NCBI GenBank assembly: GCA_009617715.1
Contig: VTFK01000300.1
Coordinates: 248,001-312,000 of the forward strand
Reading direction: 5' to 3'
Length of the DNA: 64,000 nucleotides
Source: Plectrocnemia conspersa
Taxonomy: Eukaryota; Arthropoda; Insecta; Trichoptera; Polycentropodidae
The notes under the pieces are model-generated. The model was given only the letters and a program-made list of their open reading frames with translations, was not told where the DNA came from and searched no databases. Made by a program: the position numbers and the translations under genes. Shown in pieces: positions 59,469 through 64,000 of the stretch (positions are counted from its first letter, which is position 1; every line of letters starts with the position of its first letter).

Positions 59469-61094
59469 ACAAACGTGGGGCTTGCGGTAAATATGTCTGT
59501 CCGGTGTGCTTATGTAGGATTTGTTGATGGACAACTTACTCCACGTATTAGTTTACAGCTTTCACTAGTATCTTGATTTTAAAACACAATAATCAAGATA
59601 CTCCCATAATACACATGTTCTGGGAAGTATCTAACATAGTATTTAACTCGTAGCGCATTCTAATGAAATGTTATATAATCAATAATCCACACCTATAATA
59701 GTTTATGAATATGTACATAATAATTCGCTTATAGGCACAGTAAATACTAACACTAAGTCTATGTTTAATATGTACTTAAAAAACATATATAATTGTGTGT
59801 GAATAACTTTATTGTAGTATATAGTGCAGTTTAAAGCAAGCTTAATTAAAAATCATAATAAATAAAATATAAAATAATTTTTAATCATGATAAGACTAAA
59901 ATATTTTATGTATAATCTAAAATTTGCGTTTAGATAGCTTAAGCCTATAATCATAGGCTTAACTTGTTATATACAATGTAATCAGCTTACGTTTCTATCA
60001 AAACTGTAAGATCATTAGTTAATTTGTAACGTTTTACAATACTGATATTACATATTTAATCAAATATTATTTAAGAATTTTACTTATTTTACAGTATTTT
60101 TTATATTAAAGCGTATTAGATACTGAGTTTTTAACGATAAAATTAGATACAAATCTTTTAATTTTTAGCCGAAAGTTTTAATTGCTGGATAAGGAAAAAA
60201 AAAAAAAGCCTTAAAGGATGTAATATAAGATTAAAATTTGCTACCAGTAAATGAAAAGTATTATAATATCCTAAAAATGGATTATACTGATATTTTAAGT
60301 TAATAATTTAGTAAAAAACTCTTTTATGTGAAAATATTACTTTTGATAAAATTGATAAATTAACTATAATTAGTATTTAAGATTTTCCTGAAACACTTTT
60401 AGGAATTTATTCTTTTGTGCAGTCATCAAAAATACTTTTTAATCCTAATGTTAAAATTAAAGTGAAAACATTTTTTTCAGTGAATTTTAGATAATATTTA
60501 TCCTTAGAATATTATTGCCTCTTTTACGATTTTTTTCTAGTTATATATTGATAGGTTAATTTTTTTTTAATAATTGAATTTCATGCCAATAGTGTACTTT
60601 CAAATACCATCATCTTTTTACAATGTTATGCGGTTATTGATAAACGCGTTTATCGACCCACAGCTGATATGACCCCGCAAGTGGTTGGCTTCACCACGTG
60701 GCTGACCATGTGTCCATTACAAAAAGGTTCGATGATAATGAAATCTCTTAAATGTTATCACTTTTATCACGTGCTCTTATTATACAAATATCTATTTATT
60801 ATATTGGATCGACGCTTGATGTAATCCGCAAGATTTTCACACATTATTTTATTTTCTATCAACGTGTCTTTGAAAGGAAAACCCTATAAAGGGTAATGGA
60901 TTTACATTCGCTATACTATCCCTACTCTCTTGTAAGACGAATCTTCTTACGCACGCGATTGCATCTATTGTATGGTATTTTACTCTTTCAATCGGCATGA
61001 AGTTTTTTTTTATATTTGATTTTCAACCTTAGCACTACGGATACTTTAGATTAATTGATTGATAGTTCGACTTTTCCACAATCCGTGTTCACAG
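59469..61094. other. AT-rich Ndae1 intron
   Basis: AT-rich, with a less AT-rich patch around 60630-60720 (CACCACGTGG, CAGCTG) that holds the palindrome at 60639-60654. No exon recognised until the acceptor GTGTTCACAG at 61094. Confidence 0.5.
60639..60654. promoter_or_regulatory. Perfect 16-bp palindrome GATAAACGCGTTTATC
   Basis: Self-complementary, with TTTATC/GATAAA half sites around ACGCGT. E-boxes CAGCTG and CACGTG follow within 60 bp. It may be an intronic enhancer site for a dimeric factor; function unknown. Confidence 0.35.
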
Positions 61095-61193
61095 TGGATG
61101 AGCATACACAGCAAGGATCACTCACAGCTCCTCCTAGCGTTGCCGGAGCTAAGTCGGGAGATTTCGCTCGCTACCTTAGCATACCAGGAGCGG
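61095..61193 (+). CDS. Ndae1: Ndae1 optional exon B, 99 bp
   Basis: Acceptor GTGTTCACAG, donor GCGG|GTAAAC (GT at 61194). It is 33 codons, phase 1 both ends, encoding (M/V)DEHTQQGSLTAPPSVAG, then KSGDFARYLSIPGAG. Its ending YLSIPG parallels the YLAVPG ending of exon A, suggesting the two share an ancestry or function. Included, skipped or combined with exon A, the frame into 63281 is kept. It is serine/proline-rich and probably a regulatory insert. Confidence 0.75.
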
Positions 61194-61717
61194 GTAAACC
61201 GCGTTCTTTACATTAAATATTATAAATTTTGATTCTGAACATTGTTTACTTTTAATAATAATTTATAACATGTTGTCGTTATTTTATAAACCCCTCATGG
61301 TAGCATGACACGGCGTTGCTTTTATTGGTTTCGTGCTTGTGAATACGCTAACCCGTTTTTATGTGTTTTTATCACCATGTTGATTTTTTATACATATAGA
61401 ATCCAAGTTCACTTAGTTGGTGTGTTTTGCTTTAATTTTATGGTAAACTAAGGAGAGATGCCTATACTTAAGTATAATGTGTACAAATAAGTATTTTTCT
61501 CATCGATTTCAAAGCAAAGCTGTGCGCCGCTCGTGTCTTCGTACTTGCCGGTGACTCGCTAGTTGCAACGAACACCTTCATTAGTGTGTATGTAGAACCC
61601 CTTAAATCTAAGTATTTGAAACGTCGTATATAATATAGAATATATATATTCAACCTCAAAAATCAGTAGTAAACACGATTAAAAAATGTTTATGTATGTA
61701 CATATCCGACACTACAT

Positions 61718-61945
61718 TTGTTACGAGTTCCAACAACTATAAAAACGCTGCTACAGCATGCCAATCGATTTGGCAAACGTACCGGGTTTCGCAATTCTTC
61801 CAAATATTGGTTTAGCCGTTTCAAAGACGGTGATTTCGATATATGCGGCGCACTGAAAAAAAATCTAAAAGCTAGAAAAGTGGAAAAAGTTTTATTTGTA
61901 CACATAGTAAATAAAAATCCAATACAATTGAATCTATCAAATCTA
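61718..61945 (+). pseudogene. Possible mariner transposase N-terminal fragment
   Basis: A 76-codon + strand frame contains YWFSRFKDGDFDICGA followed by a basic run, resembling the W-F-x-x-F-K-x-G-D-F-D motif in the helix-turn-helix end of mariner transposases. No catalytic blocks follow. It is a short relic if real. Confidence 0.4.
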
Positions 61946-62831
61946 TAAATATAAATTTTGTTATTCTTATGACAAATATAATTTACTAATATTCAGTACA
62001 ACTTTTTTTTACTATAATAATTATCTAATTTTTGCCACAACTATAGGAAGTAACTCAATATAAAAAAAAAACCTTTTTGTATTATATTTATTATCGATTT
62101 CGTTTTTTTTAAGTCGCTAAATGAATACCTTAATACGCTAAGTGATAACTAATTGTCAATTATCTATTGCTGTAATTGATTTTTAATTAGCATATATAGT
62201 TTTTGTGTAGTTAATTTCATCATGTGACGTGTAGTTATGTGAATTATTTCGCTCAAATTATTTTTTATTACTTTTTTTGCTACAAATATTTAATTCACTG
62301 ATTTACTTATACATTTTTATATGTGTTATTGTGTTATTATTAATTCTGGATTTTTAAATATTGTATAAAATACTAAAAATGAGTATAATAAATTAACTAT
62401 TCCAAAAATCTATATTTGATAAAAAATAGTCATTTTTTAATATGTTTGATAAATAAATCAGATTATTAAAAGTGTAGCAAATAAATCAATTTATATCAAA
62501 GCAAAATAATTATTAATTAACGTAAAAATGCATTTAGCAATAAAAAACAATAACAATCAAATTTAATTTTGTAAAAAATCCTTTTTTAATAGATATTTTA
62601 TTTAATTAAATAGTTCCTAGCTATATTGTACTTCTAGCCCTAGAATAATCTAGTGTAATGTGTATTATTTTATATGAGAAAATGTATTTAAAAATATTTT
62701 TTTAGTATTTTGTCAAAGAAATACATTAAAACGATAAATTTGCAAAAAAAATCTTAATACAACTTAGCACATTTCATTTATATTATCTATGTGGCAAAAA
62801 TGTATATATTATACAATAGTATTGTGCTTCA
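61946..62831. other. AT-rich intronic DNA
   Basis: Nothing recognisable beyond A/T-biased low-complexity sequence. Confidence 0.5.
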
Positions 62832-63280
62832 TTACACTCTTTTAAATATTAATATTATGAAATTATTTGCTTTGTGTTTTTCTCTCAATATTAACCTACA
62901 GTAACCAAACCTTTTGGGATTACTATCTAAATATTGATATATAAAACAAAAAATATATGTTCGGAAAAAATATATTTTCCACTGAAGCAAATACCTACAC
63001 CCCATTAAAAATGTATATAATTTTTTCTTCGATGCTGACGTCAGATCCAGTGATTTTCGTCTCAGTAACAAAAGCCGGTATATTGAATTTCGGCAACCGA
63101 AAGGTTAAACTGTTGCATCTGTCAAATTTCTCTATTTTCTGATCACTAGTTACAAAGCTTTCATTTCATATTGCTTTTGGATGTTTTATAAAAATATTTT
63201 TATTATATGGGCATCTTTCCTAAGTTTATCTTATTGTGCCAAATTAAACATAATCATCAATATGAATAATGTGTTTACAG

Positions 63281-64000
63281 GAAACGGCACAGATGACACG
63301 ATGACTAAGAGTCCAAGCAGTGTTTCGATGCAAAGGATAAACAGCGACGGCACCATGCCAAATGGCGATTCAAATCACCGTAGCAACACTCATTTTATGA
63401 GAAAAATTCCTCCAGGCGCCGAAGCATCAAATATCCTAGTTGGAGAAGTGGAGTTTCTCGATAAGACTCTGTCCGCCTTTGTCAGATTGAACAATGCCAC
63501 CGTGATGGGAGGCTTGACTGAAGTGCCGGTGCCGACTAGATTTATATTTGTATTATTGGGCCCGACGTCTTCGAATTCGAGTTTCCACGAAATCGGAAGA
63601 GCAATGGCGACACTAATGTCTGATGAAGTTTTCCACGAGGTTGCATATAGAGCAAGAAAAAGGGATCACCTCTTGGCTGGAATAGATGAATTCTTGGATG
63701 CTGTTACTGTTCTACCGCCTGGTGAATGGGATCCTGCGATTAGAATAGAACCACCAGCGGCTATACCGTCGCAGGATCCTCGTAAAAGACCTCAAGAAAA
63801 GGTCAAGGAGGAACACGACGAAGAAGAAGAAGAGCAAAAGCAAAGGGAAGAGTCTGGTCTTTCTAGGACCGGTAGATTGTTCGGTGGGTTGGTGAACGAT
63901 GTCAAAAGGAAAATACCGTTCTATTGGTCTGATTTCAAAGAAGCTTTGGCTTTGCAATGCGTAGCATCTTGGATATTTTTGTATTTTGCCTGCTTATCTC
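63281..64000 (+). CDS. Ndae1: Ndae1 exon entering the membrane domain, cut by the window end
   Basis: Entered in phase 1 from GTGTTTACAG, it reads (G)[15 protein letters not shown], then [38 protein letters not shown], the helix [20 protein letters not shown] and [19 protein letters not shown] highly acidic stretch [13 protein letters not shown] follows, then [20 protein letters not shown] and the start of the first transmembrane span [16 protein letters not shown] at the last bases. The NFMRKIP-type motif, [15 protein letters not shown] and TGRLFGGL blocks are diagnostic of the Na+-coupled SLC4 branch. The exon is open to the last base, so the transport domain lies outside the window. Confidence 0.96.

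Larger units (their letters stand above)
61194..63280. other. Ndae1 intron
   Basis: AT-rich, with a mariner-like fragment at 61718-61945 and a less AT-rich patch at 61500-61600 that has no supported exon. It ends in the acceptor GTGTTTACAG. Confidence 0.55.

Noticed and set aside
63712..63957. 81-codon minus-strand frame
   Set aside because: Antisense shadow of the Ndae1 exon at the window end.
1..64000. tRNA, rRNA, CRISPR array or prokaryote-type operon
   Set aside because: None of the diagnostic structures was seen; the sequence has eukaryotic split genes throughout.

Overview
The window looks like strongly AT-rich insect genomic DNA, most likely lepidopteran. The order-level call is inference. 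It rests on the AT-rich background, compact protein-coding exons with GT-AG introns of about 0.1 to 17 kb, TTAA-flanked piggyBac and mariner/Tc1 remnants, and a single insect-type SLC4 gene. No bacterial, plasmid or viral architecture was seen.

The right third (48.7 to 64.0 kb, + strand) holds the 5' half of a Na+-driven Cl-/HCO3- exchanger gene of the SLC4 family (Ndae1 type). I can read the coding exon at 48741-48844, then 56851-56973, a 57-bp in-frame cassette at 57083-57139, the large cytoplasmic-domain exon at 58604-59083, two further in-phase optional exons (59254-59406 and 61095-61193), and the exon from 63281 that runs off the window end just inside the first membrane span. Two short upstream ATG exons (31844-31917 and 41529-41560) both end in a perfect GTAAGT donor in phase 2. 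Both would join the 48741 exon in frame, so the gene probably has alternative promoters and N-termini and begins about 17 kb upstream of the obvious start. The 41.5-kb promoter has a TATA-like box, an initiator and an upstream TGACGTCA.

The left half (1 to 31 kb) is gene-poor. On the minus strand I infer a small, unrecognised spliced gene. Its first coding exon (30002-30069) starts about 1.8 kb from the first Ndae1 exon and points the other way, so the two may share a divergent promoter region. An internal exon at 23440-23552 follows in phase, and a much less certain terminal exon lies at 3619-3809. Several GC-richer islands (about 0.8-1.3, 6.5-6.8, 8.4-8.7, 13.2-13.7, 21.4-21.7, 23.6-23.8 and 33.8-34.1 kb) stand out from the AT-rich background and are candidate enhancers or promoters.

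Mobile DNA sits in the introns. There is a piggyBac-type element with intact ends (52728-56010, TTAA duplication, 14-bp perfect inverted ends) whose transposase is internally deleted and frameshifted. A mariner pseudogene (45064-46330) is split by a 341-bp GC-rich insertion. A 196-bp TTAA-flanked MITE lies just upstream of the 41.5-kb promoter. There is also a 370-bp foldback element, several hairpins and short tandem duplications, and a low-copy dispersed repeat seen four times. No tRNA, rRNA or CRISPR array was found.
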